This document shows positions 13,157 through 24,079 of a DNA stretch of 64,000 nt, piece by piece. Source of the stretch: Tubulanus polymorphus. Taxonomy: Eukaryota; Nemertea; Palaeonemertea; Tubulaniformes; Tubulanidae. The notes under the pieces are model-generated. The model was not told the origin of the DNA and did no database searches. It worked only from the letters and a program-made list of their open reading frames with translations. The translations under genes were made by a program, and so were the position numbers. The stretch spans positions 18,322,001 to 18,386,000 of the forward strand of contig NC_134025.1 in assembly GCF_964204645.1 (NCBI RefSeq), given 5' to 3'. Numbering within the stretch: the first letter of the stretch is position 1; each line of letters begins with the position of its first letter.

Positions 13157-13296
13157 TGTAGTGTCTTACGTCAGTGTATTAGTGTTACGTTGTTTATGTA
13201 ACCTAGTGTAGGCCGGATGTAGTTACGTGGCTGAATAAAGAGACTTTGTAGTATTGTCTAACTCTATTGTCTGTGTTTAATCAGTTGGACGTCACA
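13157..13296 (+). repeat. Candidate gypsy 3' LTR
   Basis: A stretch bounded by TGTAGTGTC and GACGTCACA with an AATAAA signal about 60 bp before its end, preceded by a purine-rich GGTAAAAGGATAGA that may be the polypurine tract. No 5' partner exists in the window to verify the boundaries, so this is inferred from position and TG...CA ends. Confidence 0.35.
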
Positions 13297-13589
13297 GAAC
13301 CATTTACGCCGAGAGGTGCGGATCTGCACTTTTACCGATTATCGAAGTCAGGAATAACATATCGTTGGTGAATTATTAAATACAAAATGGCTATATTTAC
13401 GGGTGTCGTAAAGAGGTTGTAAATTCTATATTTACGACAGTTTTTTATTGATATTAGGATTATGGTCTAGAGGAGAGGATTAGTGTCAAGAGGGCGAGAA
13501 GAGGGTCCGGGTTAGGGTCCGTTTTACCCCCTAGGGATAGGATTAAGGTAAGGTGAGGCTATATGTAGTTAAAACATTCGAATGGTTTT

Positions 13590-14175
13590 CAGCGAGCTCG
13601 GTGGTCTACTGTCTGTCACACATGCTCTTCGTGCAACGTTTTGGTCCGTAATTTCGTTAATAATCGGTTGATCTGTAAATATTATGCATCAATTTGTTCA
13701 GTAAGGAATTTGCATTCAGAAATAAATCATGAACTGGCAGAAATTTGTTTGTGTTTTCTTCTATCAGCGATAGTTTACCTAGCATAAGCTCGCGTAATGC
13801 TGAAAAACGGCTTTTATTTTCCGTCACGTGGCGACACCTACTGTATTTTGATATGCTAATGAGCAGGTGATGACATCACTGTAACGTCTCCGAGCGTCCG
13901 CGGAGCGGATTTTTCAGCATTACGCGAGCGTATGCTGAGTAAACTATCGCTCATAAATGAAAACAAAAACAACTTTAGTGAAAATTGTTGTTTATTTCTG
14001 AATGCAAATTCCTCACTGAACAAATTGATGCGTAATAGAGGTAGATAAACCGATTATTAACGAAATTACGGACCAAAATGTCGCACGGAGAGTAGGTGTG
14101 ACGGACAGTAGTGGTATGATGCTGCGCTAGTAATTTAGTGGCCCGAGTTCGAGTCTCACTCGATCCACTCTATTT
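13590..14175 (+). repeat. tRNA-like (SINE-type) sequence split by a MITE
   Basis: AGCTCGGTGGT before the MITE and TATGATGCTGCGCTAGT then GAGTTCGAGTCTCACTC after it resemble the A-box/D-arm and B-box/T-arm of a tRNA-derived SINE or tRNA relic. The T-stem is imperfect, so it is not a functional tRNA gene. The MITE sits in the D-loop part with TGGT on both sides. Confidence 0.45.
13606..14111 (+). mobile_element. 506-bp MITE, copy A
   Basis: Terminal inverted repeats of about 200 bp start CTACTGTCTGTCACAC and end GACAGTAG. The arms share the TTTTGGTCCGTAATTTCGTT and CAATTTGTTCAGT blocks. The 4-bp TGGT at 13602-13605 is repeated at 14112-14115 and is a plausible target duplication. Noncoding; no transposase. 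The family is not recognised. Confidence 0.7.
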
Positions 14176-14390
14176 TCTCTAACTCTTGATTTTTCTAAGT
14201 CACGCATCCTAGTGCGCATGCGCAACGTGAAATAGCCAATCAGAATGAAACGTCGTAAATATAGCTAGTGTCGTCCGTTTACGGCGTCGTAAAAATAGCC
14301 TGAGTGTAGGCCTATTAAATATTTATCCATTCAAAGCCCTTGAAGTGCCTGTAGCGAAAACCCTACCACCAACGACGATTAGGAAACTAA

Positions 14391-14896
14391 CTACTGTCTG
14401 TCACACCTACTCTCCGTGCGACGTTTTGGTCCGTAATTTCGTTAATAATCGGTTTATCTACCTTTATTACGCATCAATTTGTTCAGTGAGGAATTTGCAT
14501 TCAGAAATAAACAACAATTTTTACTAAAGTTGTTTTTGTTTTCATTTATGAGCGGTAGTTTACTCGGCATACGCTCGTGTAATGCTGAAAAATCAGCTCC
14601 GCGGACGCTCGGAAACGTTACAGTGACGTCATCACCTGCTCATTAGCATATCAAAATACAGTAGGTAGCGCCACGTGACGGGCCATAAAAGCTGTTTTTC
14701 AGCACTACGCGAGCGTATGCTAGGTAAACTATCGCTGATAGATGAAAACACAAACAAATCTATGCCAGTTCAGGATTTATTTCTGAATGCAAATTCCTTA
14801 CTGAACAAATTGATGCATAGTATTTACAGATCAACCGATTATTAACGAAATTACGGACCAAAACGTCGCACGAAGAGCATGTGTGACAGACAGTAG
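14391..14896 (-). mobile_element. 506-bp MITE, copy B, inverted relative to copy A
   Basis: Same length and same terminal sequences as copy A, but the asymmetric inner segments (the CATGAACTGGCAG side versus the AACAACAATTTT side) are swapped, so this copy lies in opposite orientation. No target duplication is visible (CTAA before, GCCT after), so one end may be rearranged. Confidence 0.7.
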
Positions 14897-14899
14897 GCC

Positions 14900-15781
14900 T
14901 GCTGGCCTCGCTGCCTCTGCGGACCCTTTTGAGATTACTGCAGCATGGTTTTTTGTTCACCAAGAATCTTAGTGTCTGATGTAGGGCCTACCACATTTGG
15001 TTACACTTAGGTTCGTAGAGCGACGGAGATCACTGGTGGAACCAACCACTGCCTACGAACAACCACTGCCAGTGCTGGGTGAAGGTTTATGGTCCATATA
15101 ACTGGCCAACTGACCTTATATCTTTAATCTTTTCAAGTCTTTCAAGTAATTCAACTTCATTATCAGTCAGCGAAGTCATTGTTCGATCGGAACGACCAGC
15201 GTAAAGCTATCACTTTATTCGAAACAGGTTAAACTTCAGGTTAAACTGTAGCAATACAGCATGTCCCGTGAGAGGACCTGGGGCCTGTGACGGGACATAC
15301 TTGTCCCGTAACAGGTCCCGATAGAAAATGAAAACTTTGCATTTATAGACGAAATGTCGAAAGTAACTGCACTCGATTGTTTATATACACTCAATGTTAA
15401 GAACATGTTAATGATCGAAATTATTTCAGATCAATGATATCATCAAATCGAAGCATTAAATGTAATAATGAAGATCGGATCAAGAGAAGACAGAACCACA
15501 GCTATCAAATTTTCAATTTTTAGTGTATTAGACTGACTCATACTATCGAAAATAAAGTGAATGCATCTTGACAAGTTTGGTGCCAATGGTGTTAGTAACC
15601 GTTTCTTAAGCGTTACACTGCAAACAAAAGTAAAATTGAAGGGGCAACTGAATGGCCCTAGATCACTCGAGAGAGAGAATTCAAAAATTCAAAAATAATT
15701 CAAAACTAACTCGCACACTCGAATTTATTTTCCGACCTTTCAACCTTTGACTTGAAACAACTTATTCCCTATTACTCTATC
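14900..15781. other. Unassigned sequence with a small hairpin
   Basis: No supported gene. A hairpin at 15261-15298 pairs ATGTCCCGT with ACGGGACAT. On the minus strand a short frame starting at about 15180 (MTSLTDNEVELLERLEKIKD) runs into an AG|GTCAGT splice-donor-like sequence near 15115. It could be a first coding exon, but there is no further support. Confidence 0.35.
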
Positions 15782-15958
15782 CAATCACAAGTCTCATAAT
15801 TTACAAGTCTCAACGCGCTGAGTATTGCGTAATATATGTTGATTCTAAATGGTTCTAGATGATCTGGTTCTAGAAAACTACACTAGCCAGTCACGAGCCT
15901 CATAATTTACAAGTCTCAACACGCAGCTGGGGATTCCCCACTGTTGAGTAGTATAACT
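15782..15958 (+). repeat. Left copy of a long inverted repeat, with internal tandem unit
   Basis: Contains CTCATAATTTACAAGTCTCAAC twice, about 108 bp apart (near 15790 and 15899), followed by CAGCTGGGGATTCCCCACTGTT and a TATAA word. Its reverse complement is found at 38534-38676. It ends exactly where the Polinton 1 terminal repeat begins. The family is unidentified; the TATAA(A)TAGGCG end recalls a core promoter. Confidence 0.6.
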
Positions 15959-16048
15959 AGGCGGGCGTTTCTGGGATACTCATACGTGGCGGGGATGCGT
16001 TGGGAGGTAAGTGTTATGTTCAATTCTAATAAAAAATTTGATATTAAA

Positions 16049-19000
16049 ATGGAAGCAAACAAGAAGTACTACTGCCCAACATGTAAAATAAGTATAGATA
16101 AATCTCAAAAAGCAAGACATAATAAAACTAAATCACATCAGAAAATAGATTAAACTTAGAATATAAAGATGAAACTAAATTAGATGAATTATTGAATGAA
16201 AAAGAAACATACAAATGTGATACATGTAATCAATCATTCAGTGAAAAAAGATATTATGAACAACATTTAAAATCTGAAAGTCATATTAGAAATATTAATA
16301 ATGATATTTTAGGTGAAGATTATTTTGATAAAGATAATGATAAGAAACAGAAGACAATTAAAAGAATGAAAAAAAAATTAAACAATAAAAGACCATACAT
16401 GGAAGATGTTAGAAATTATATTAATTCATTAGATAATAAAAAAGAAATTGAAATAACCGACGCATTTAAAAGTGATATTGGACCGGCCGCTATCGAGTTT
16501 AAATTTCATAAAGGTAAAACATTAGAAGAAAATAAAAAACATTTAGAAAATATGAAAAGTATTATAAAAATAATTACTGGTGTCGAATACCCTAAAATTA
16601 GCATATCAGTTAAAGCTAAATTTATAAAATCTGAAGATAAACCAATATATAATATAATTTCTCATTCACAACATATTATTTCAAAACAGCATATAGATGA
16701 AAAATTAGATAAATGCTATAATGAAGTAAAAAATAAAATAGAAGAGAAATATTTTGAAGGATCTGGTTTAATATTTGATGAAATAATATTTATGACTTTA
16801 CATGTGTACAATACAAAATATAATAAGTTAACTAAATCAAAACCAATTGTCGAAAATAATTTATCATATTATAAAGATGATAATATTAATGGATCAAGTT
16901 ATATTAAACTGCCATTTAAAACTAATGCTGTTATAAATGTACAAAATTTTGATGATAAATGTTTTCTATGGACAATTATAAGTTGTTTACATCCAGTTGA
17001 AGATTATAAACAACATAGTTTTAGATTAACACATTATAAACCATTTGAAAATAATTATAAAATAGATAAATTTCCTGTTAAAATTGAACAAATTCCAAAA
17101 ATAGAAAAAGATAATAATTTAAAAATAAATGTATTCGATTTGATCAAATTACCAAATACAAAAGGTAACAATATAAAACATTATACATTAGAACCTTTTA
17201 CCCATCAAAAGATTATGATTCAAATGGTGTTATAGATATATTATATTATGAGAATCATTATATGTGGATTAAACAAATCGATTTATTTTTTAGAACAGAA
17301 AATGATCACCATAAAATATATCTATGTAGAAAATGTATAACTAAATTCAGTAATGAAAGTGCATTATAAAATCATAAACAATTATGTGATAATCATGATT
17401 ATTGTAAAATGATTTTACCAAATGAAAAATATAAGATATTAGAATTAAAAAAATATGATTACAAGAATAAAGTGCCATTTGTAATATATGGAGATTTTGA
17501 ATCACTAAATAAGGAATTAACTAATCAAGATAGAAAAGAAATATATTATAAAATAAAGAAATTAAATTCTAATGAAAATGATATAATTGATTATTCAGCT
17601 CCTCTAATAACAAATACTATTAAAAAGATTCATCAATGTGCTGCAGCTTTTGGATTATATATAAAATCTGATTATCCAGAACTAATTGAAAGTGAATATT
17701 ATCATTATATAAATGAAAATGTTATCAATCATTTTGTTACTTATTAATTGAATACGAAATAAAATTTAATGAAAAGTTTAATGAAAATAAAGAAATTATA
17801 ATGACAGAAGAAGATAAAGAAGAATTTGAGTTTGCTGATAAATGTTTTTATTGTGAAAAGATATTTAATCTAAAAGATAAAAAAGTTAGAGACCATGATC
17901 GTTTGAATGGAAAGTTTAGAGGCGCAGCGCATAAGAATTGTAACTTACAAGCTAAAAAAATAAACTTTGTTCCAGTTATATTTCATAATTTATCAGGGTA
18001 TGATGCTAATTTATTTATCAAACAGCTATGTCATAAAATAGAAGAATTCAATAATGAAATGGAAAGATTAAATTCAAATAGATCAAAAGATAAAATACCA
18101 ACTTATAAATTTAAAATGTTAGCTAAAACATCTGAGAATTATATATCTTTCCAATTTGGGTGTCTAAGATTTATAGATATATATATTTTTAAGCAGTTCA
18201 TTAGATAATTTATCAAAATCATTAGTTGATGATGAATTAAAGATATTAAAGCAACACTATCCAAATAATGATGATTTTCAATTAATGAGATATAAAGGCG
18301 CAATTCCATATTCATTTTTATAATTCACATAATGATTTATATACAACTGAATTATTAAAAGAACAATTCTATGATGAATTAAAAAATGAATATGTTAAAG
18401 ATGAAGTTTATAATACAACATTGAATATTTGGAATAATTTCAAAATAAAAAATCATGGACAATTAGTAGATTTATATTTAAAATCAGATGTATTATTATT
18501 AACTGATATATTCGAAAGGTTTAGAGATGTAAATCTAAAATATTTTAATATTGATCCTTGCAATTGTTATTCTAGTCCAGGTTTAACTTGGGATTGTGGT
18601 TTAAAATTTACAGATATAAAAATGGATTTGTTAACAAATATAGATCAATTATTATTATTTGAAAAATCTATAAGAGGAGGAGTTTCATGTGTATTAGGCG
18701 ATAGATATTTCAATGTAAATGATAACCCTGGATATAAGTTATTATATATAGATGCAAATAATTTATATGGTTGGGCAATGATGGAACCTCAACCTTATAG
18801 AGTATTTGGAATGACTGAAGTTTTACAACATGAAAATAATGATAAATTTGATTGGAAGAAAAGAATTCTAGATATTGCAGATGATTCAGACACTGGTTAC
18901 TTTTTTGTGGTAGATTTAGAATATCCTGAAAACATTAAGTTTAAATCTAGAAATCTAGCATACTGTCCCGAACATAAAACTGTAACACATGAAGAATTAT

Positions 19001-20048
19001 CAAGTTATCAAAAAAGAATTAAACCTGATAATCATATTCATACAGAAAAGTTAATGGTAACTCAAGAAGATAAATATAATTATGTAGTGCATTATAGAAT
19101 GTTAAAATTCTATTTGAATCAAGGAATGGTTCTAAAAAAAAGTACATAGATATATTTCATTCAGTCAATCTAAATGGTTAGAAAAATATATAGATTTTAA
19201 CACCAAACAGAGAACTAAAGCTAAAACTGATTTTGAGAACGATTTTTTCAAACTAACGAATAATGCATTCTATGGTAAGACTTGTGAGAATATTAGAAAT
19301 AGAAATGATATTGAGTTGGTGAGCAAAGGTAAAAGAATTAGACATTTACAAACATATCCTAAATTTATTGGTAACAGAATGTTTGATGAAAATTTAGCTG
19401 CAGTTAAAATGAAAAGAACTTCTATGAAATTTAATAAACCAATTTATGTTGGAGCTACAGTTTTAGAAATATCAAAGTTACTAATGTATAAATTCTATTA
19501 TAACGTATTAAACCTCATTTTGGAGAAAAGCGCATAGAAATCTTATATTTTGATACCGATAGTTACATATTAAAGATTAAAACTAATAACATAACAGATG
19601 ATTTAAAAACATTAAAACATAATTTTGATTTCAGTAATTATCCAAAAGATCATGAATTGTGAACAATGATAATAAAAAGGTGCCTGGTAAATTCATTGGA
19701 ATTCGATCTAAAATGTATAGTTATAGAACTAAAGAACATGAAGCTAAAAAGTTAAAATGTATAACAAAAAGTGTAGTAGAAAAGAATATTCATTTTAAAG
19801 ATTACATCAATTGTATATTCAATGAAGAAGTTAGAAAACATAAGATGAAATGTTTAAGATCTGAAGATCACGAGATGTTTATTGAAGAGATAGAGAAGAT
19901 AAGTTTAAACCCATTCGATGATAAAAGATATATTCTGGATGATGGTATACACGCAGTTGCTTATGGTTGCAATTTAGAAGAATACTTAAAATTTAAAAGA
20001 GAAGAAGAGAAAGAAAAGGAAATAATGAACAGGATTCTAAAATGTTAA
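16049..20048 (+). pseudogene. polB: P1 protein-primed DNA polymerase B, intein-free, multiply frameshifted
   Basis: Collinear with the intact polymerase of Polinton 2. N-terminal C2H2 fingers (YYCPTCKIS..RH..TKSH; YKCDTCNQSF..H) are followed by the DFESLN ExoI motif (about 17494), a CxxC...VRDHDR...RGAAH..CN zinc insert (about 17845-17945), NLSGYDANLF ExoII (about 17990), and YLKSDVLLLTDIFE ExoIII (about 18475). Polymerase motifs follow: IDANNLYGWA (motif A, about 18749), NNAFYGKT (motif B, about 19260) and YFDTDSY (motif C, 19546-19566). Frameshifts or stops occur near 16153, 17235, 17368, 17747, 18208, 18320, 19149, 19537 and 19660. Motif C is uninterrupted, in contrast to Polinton 2. Confidence 0.9.
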
Positions 20049-20099
20049 TCAATTTTAGTAAAAATATGTATAATAAATGGAGTCATAACAATCACAAAC

Positions 20100-20761
20100 T
20101 ATAAATATTCACCATAAGAAATGTTCAAAATGTGAATTAGATAAATCATTATCAGAATATCATAATAAAAAAAACTCAGAAAGATGGTAAGCAAAGTTAT
20201 TGTAAAACTTGTAGTAAACTAAGTGACAAACAAAATTATAGAAATAATACTGAAACACGCAAGGATAAGATTGAGCAATATCAAGCAAATGATAGAGAAT
20301 ATTATAATGAACTGAATAAGAATTATCAAAAAGAAAGGCGCCGAACAGATTTTAATTTTGAATTGAAATAATGTTTACGGTCTAGATTATCACATTTATT
20401 CAGTAAAGATTAACATTCAGTTACACTATCTAATTTATTGGATTGTTCAGATGAATTTCTCAAATGCTGGATTATATATCAGGTCAATGAAAAAATGAAT
20501 ATGAATAATTATGGTGAATATTTCCACATTGATCATGTGTTGCCGATTTCTAAATTTAACATGAATGATGAACACAATCAGAAATTAATTTGGAATTGGA
20601 AAAAATTTAAGACCCCTTGAAAAGAAGGAAAATATTAGGAAAGGAAATGAACTAGATTTACAGTTATATTTCGAACAGTTAGATAAAGCAAAGAAATTCA
20701 TTGAATTATGGAATAGTGATCCAAATAATGAAAAATATGTTGAATCTTTATTGAGTGGTTA
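20100..20761 (+). pseudogene. HNH endonuclease-like gene with zinc finger, broken
   Basis: Begins with a CSKCELDKSLSEYH..K finger and YCKTCSK, then a Lys/Asn-rich helical part. It ends with an HNH-type signature, FHIDHVLPISKFN, and a W..NLRPLEKKENIRKGN tail in a shifted frame. The protein is related to zinc-finger HNH nucleases seen in large DNA viruses and phages (family knowledge). Frameshifts near 20190 and 20610 and stops near 20370-20410 inactivate it. It sits directly behind polB, where Polinton 2 carries an unrelated minus-strand gene. Confidence 0.65.
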
Positions 20762-20787
20762 AAGAATATTTTGTGGATTTATAATCG

Positions 20788-20852
20788 AGGATCCGAAATG
20801 ACTTATCTGGACAGTTATTGTAACTGCTCCTATAGATAGACAAAAGTAGTGG
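20788..20852 (+). other. Noncoding element shared with the right end of Polinton 2
   Basis: CCGAAATGACTTATCTGGACA followed by a ..TTGCTCC-like part and TAGATAGACAAAAGTAGTG matches in reverse complement the loop of the hairpin at 55562-55697. Surrounding 20853-21098 is AT-rich with short inverted words (about 20930-20985) and no gene. Confidence 0.6.
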
Positions 20853-21098
20853 GTATTAAATCCTAATTCAAATAAAATATATTAAAAATTACATATCTTT
20901 AACTAGCCATTATTTCTATTATATTTTTATTCAAAATCTATTATTTCTTTTAAAAAAGAGATTAAAAATAGATTTTGATAAGATTTGAATAAAGATTCTT
21001 TAACTTCGAATAGAAATTCTTTACCTTAACCAAGCTAGTATTAACTAAAGAGTTACTAGTACCATTTTATATTTTTTTCGCTTTTTTCTCTAATATAA

Positions 21099-21686
21099 AT
21101 GTCAAAGAAATCGAGTAAAAATAGTATTGATATTGACAAGACAATTGAAGATTTAGGTATTACAGATAATAAAGATACAGTTGTTACTAATTGTATTCAA
21201 AATAATAATATTGATTGTAAATACTATTTAACATGTAAGCATCATCTAGAATTATTAATTGCCAGCGGAAAGTGTAACGAATTCCTAAATAGAATTATAA
21301 CTTTACAAGAATTAGATAATATGAAACCAGATAAAGTAATAAAATATTTCAAAATATATGAAGAAGCTAGATTAGCTCGAATAAATGATTCTATTTCGGA
21401 TGGAATAGTTGAATGTTATTCTAAGTTATGTAACCGAGTAATACCAATTGATGATGAAAATAAATTATATACTGATTTAAAAAATGATTACTTAGTTATG
21501 ACAGAACTACAAAAATGGGTTGGATACGCTTCATTCCGATTAGGCGGAATAATGATATTAATTTCTACGGGCGTAATAACATGTTTTAATTTCAAACCTA
21601 CAGTAAATAAACCAGATAATATCGAATCAGATAATAAATCAGAAGATATTGAATCAGAACAAAAATTAACTAAAATGAATGAGTGA
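21099..21686 (+). CDS. P1 conserved Polinton protein with C-terminal membrane segment
   Basis: A 195-residue protein homologous along its length to the Polinton 2 protein at 54657-55262 (shared KTxxDLGIT start, YYLxCKHxLExLIASGKC, PIxDENxLYxDLKNDYLVMTEL). A hydrophobic stretch at about residues 145-165 (RLGGIMILISTGVITCF) suggests one transmembrane segment. Function unknown; it may be a virion or membrane component. Intact frame, start chosen at TATAAATG preceded by a T-rich tract, as for other genes of these elements. Overlaps the next gene by a few bases. Confidence 0.75.
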   Translation: MSKKSSKNSIDIDKTIEDLGITDNKDTVVTNCIQNNNIDCKYYLTCKHHLELLIASGKCNEFLNRIITLQELDNMKPDKVIKYFKIYEEARLARINDSISDGIVECYSKLCNRVIPIDDENKLYTDLKNDYLVMTELQKWVGYASFRLGGIMILISTGVITCFNFKPTVNKPDNIESDNKSEDIESEQKLTKMNE

Positions 21687-22020
21687 TGATACTAAGAAGA
21701 AGCCTAAATCTGAAAAACAAATTAAATGGGCTAGGGAATTAGGTAAAAGATCTTCAGAATTAAAAAGAGCTAAGAAAAAGAAATTAACTGTGATAAATGA
21801 ATCGCAGAAATTATCTGATATTAATTCGAATGATAATTTATCTAATGCTTCTAATACTGGAAGAAAAAATTACTTATATATTACAATTGGGTTAATCACA
21901 GTAATTATATTCTCTGGCGTAATATATAAATCTAAATTCAAATCTAATAATAATGAAGATGATAAACCTATTATACCAGAAAATAAATCAAATGATAAAG
22001 TCATTGAAACTAAACCATGA
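21679..22020 (+). CDS. P1 small single-pass membrane protein
   Basis: 113 residues: basic N-terminus (KKKPKSEKQIKWARELGKRS), a hydrophobic segment at about 65-83 (YLYITIGLITVIIFSGVIY) and an acidic/Asn-rich tail. Homologous to the Polinton 2 protein at 55195-55566 in sequence, layout and in overlapping the preceding gene. Likely a type II-like membrane anchor; role unknown. Confidence 0.75.
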   Translation: MSDDTKKKPKSEKQIKWARELGKRSSELKRAKKKKLTVINESQKLSDINSNDNLSNASNTGRKNYLYITIGLITVIIFSGVIYKSKFKSNNNEDDKPIIPENKSNDKVIETKP

Positions 22021-22044
22021 TTATTATTAATGGATTAAAATAAG

Positions 22045-22857
22045 ATGAAAAAAGAACAATATTTCTGGATATTAAATGTTATAGATATATTCAGTAGATA
22101 CGCTTGGTTTATTCCAATCAAAAATAAAACAGGTATAGAAGTTACTAATCCGTTCAAGTTAATATTTAAAGAAGCTATTCCAGGTAAGATACAATTTGAT
22201 GAAGGTAAGGAATTTTAAAATAAACATTTTAAAAAATTATTATCTGATAACAGTATAGAATATTTTTCAACACACTCTAATAAAAAAGCATCTATTATAG
22301 AAAGATTTAATAAAACATTGAAAACTAGAATGTGGAAATATTTTATAGCAAATGAAACATATAAATATATCGATGTATTAGAGGATTTAGTGAAAGGTTA
22401 TGATAATTCTAAACATTCAAGTATTGGTGTGAAACCTATACAAGCTAGAAGAGAAGATAATTCAGAAATAGTTTGGAACAATTTATATGGTGCATTTGTA
22501 ACGCATGATTTTGGAGAACCTTAATTTAAAATTGGTCAACATGTTAGAATATCTAAATATAGAAAAACATTTTATAAAGGTTATACTCCAAATTTTACGG
22601 GACAAATATTCAAGATTAAAAAGATATCAACTAAACCTTTTGTTTATAGATTAGTAGGTTTAAAAGATGAAGATATATTAGGTTATTCCTATGAACAAGA
22701 ATTATCGCTTGTACCAAATCCAGATGATATAGAATACAAACTAGAAAAAGTATTGAAAACAAAAACTCTTAAAGGAAAAAGTATTCTTTGGTTGAATATA
22801 AAGGGTATGATGATAAATTTAATGAATGGATTTTATCTATTAAAATTAAAAGAATAA
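22045..22857 (+). pseudogene. int: P1 retroviral-type integrase: catalytic core and chromodomain, N-terminus missing
   Basis: The DDE core is readable: Asp in NVIDIFSRYAW, Asp in IQFDEGKEF and Glu in IIERFNKTLK, followed by KHSSIGVKPIQAR and a C-terminal region homologous to the chromodomain-bearing end of Polinton 2 integrase. In-frame stops occur at about 22216 and 22522 and a frameshift near 22780. The N-terminal zinc/linker part present in Polinton 2 (53061-53381) is absent. Polinton integrases insert the element and make 6-bp duplications (family knowledge). Confidence 0.85.
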
Positions 22858-23469
22858 ATGAATAAAGATTTATTTATATTTGAACCGCATAATATGTTAG
22901 TTACTGGGGTAACAAATTGTGGTAAAACACATTTCATATTAGATTTATTAGAAACTATTTATAAGAATCATTTTGATAATATAATATTATTCTGTCCTTC
23001 TTATGAAATGAATAAAACATATAATAGAGATATAGTTAAGATAAAAAAGTTTATTATATTAGATCCTAAAACAGTTAAAGAAAATTTAGATAATTGTATT
23101 AAAATAGCAATCGATATTTACAAAGGATCTAATACATTATTCATTATAGATGATTGTGCTAATTTACATGATTCAAAAGTTAGAGAAAGTGAGATATGTT
23201 ATCTGGCTTTCTCTGGGAGACATTTTGGGATAACAACATTGGTTTTAAATCAAAAATATAATTCAATTGTTAAAGATTTTTGAGAAAACATTAGATTTCT
23301 AGTTTTATTCTACAATAAAGATAGAAAATCGATGCAACAATCATTGGAAGAAAATCAAATTATACCTACTGAATTACATGATGAATATATGAATAAATTA
23401 AAAAGTAATAAAGGTTCAAAATTATTACTGCGGCTTCAATTTCCTTATGAATATAAATTTATGAAATAA
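22858..23469 (+). pseudogene. P1 genome-packaging ATPase (A32/FtsK-HerA type), one stop
   Basis: Walker A GVTNCGKTHF near residues 17-26 and Walker B TLFIIDDCA near 95-103, closely matching the intact Polinton 2 protein. A TGA at 23281-23283 stands where Polinton 2 has Arg, and homologous reading continues to 23469. In the family this enzyme translocates DNA into capsids. It begins immediately after the integrase, at ATAAATG. Confidence 0.85.
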
Positions 23470-23489
23470 GGTATTTCAAATAATTAATA

Positions 23490-23785
23490 CCCCCTTGTGT
23501 CTTTATTGTCTTTAGTAGTTTTAGTACTTTTAGTACATAAAGAATACATCTTTATTATATTCGTACTGATATAAATTATTTTTAAAACTACTAAACTACT
23601 AAAGACAATAAAGACACATAGATTTATCATTGCTGAATCAAATATAAATGATAAATCTGTGAGATAAATAAATCTATGATATTTATTACTGAATCAAATA
23701 TATATAAAAAATCTATGTGTGTTTGTTATGTCTTTATTATCTTTAGTACTTTTATTACTTTTAGTACATAAAGAATATATCTTCC
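23490..23785. repeat. Inverted and direct repeats at the P1 rearrangement junction
   Basis: A TGTCTTTATTGTCTTTAGTA block near 23498 is matched in reverse complement near 23592-23620, forming a hairpin, and recurs as a direct copy near 23735-23785 (ATGTCTTTATTATCTTTAGT). Two ATAAATCTRTG/ATTTATYACTGAATCAAATAT units lie between them. The block separates plus-strand genes from an inverted set of minus-strand genes, so it marks an intergenic terminator region or the breakpoint itself. Confidence 0.55.
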
Positions 23786-23814
23786 TATAATAGTTATAAT
23801 TGCAGAAGCCATTT
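23785..23814 (-). pseudogene. 5' fragment of the 140-residue Polinton gene
   Basis: The minus strand reads MASAIITIIG from the initiator, matching the first ten residues of the gene at 47966-48388, and is then replaced by the repeat block. It is the leftmost trace of an inverted gene module. Confidence 0.7.
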
Positions 23815-23869
23815 ATTTAATAAAGAAAATTACGTATTTATATAGGAGGAATATATTTTTGTTTTTCTA

Positions 23870-24065
23870 AATAATCAATAGTTAAATTAGATAAAAGTAA
23901 CTGCTAATGTTAATTGTAAAATATCATTGATATCAAATCTATCAACATTAACACTTCCCATTTTAGATACTTTTTTAATACCACTGAATAACCAACAGTT
24001 CCAACTGATAGTAATGCTCCATTATATAAACCAGTTATTATCCACTTCTGATCCGCAATTTATTT
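23870..24065 (-). pseudogene. P1 copy of the 73-residue two-helix membrane protein
   Basis: Homologous to 47716-47937. The initiator has become TTG (AAATAAATTG) and at least one frameshift occurs; SVNVDRFDINDIL and the C-terminal YLEKQKYIPPI ending remain readable. Confidence 0.7.
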
Positions 24066-24079
24066 AGAAAAAAATTACT

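Larger units (their letters stand above)
10560..13296 (+). mobile_element. 5'-truncated Ty3/gypsy LTR retrotransposon
   Basis: Begins abruptly inside reverse transcriptase, continues through RNase H and integrase, and is followed by a noncoding 3' region with a possible 3' LTR. Gag, protease, most of the reverse transcriptase and the 5' LTR are missing. The coding part is noticeably more GC-rich than the Polintons further right. Confidence 0.85.
13385..14303. repeat. Inverted terminal words of a larger miniature element
   Basis: The GGCTATATTTACG...GTCGTAAA cluster at 13385-13438 is matched in inverse order by GTCGTAAATATAGC...GTCGTAAAAATAGCC at 14248-14303. This suggests a roughly 0.9-kb element, or a 0.4-kb one before the 506-bp MITE entered it. 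Arms are imperfect and contain internal short repeats. Confidence 0.4.

Noticed and set aside
13590-14175. Functional tRNA gene
   Set aside because: T-stem mismatches and interruption by a MITE; only a tRNA-like relic is supported.
15115-15182. First coding exon of a host gene on the minus strand
   Set aside because: A short ATG frame with a donor-like sequence is not enough without further exons.
20788-20852. Part of an RNA gene (tRNA or snRNA)
   Set aside because: No cloverleaf or Sm-type features; only conservation with P2 can be claimed.
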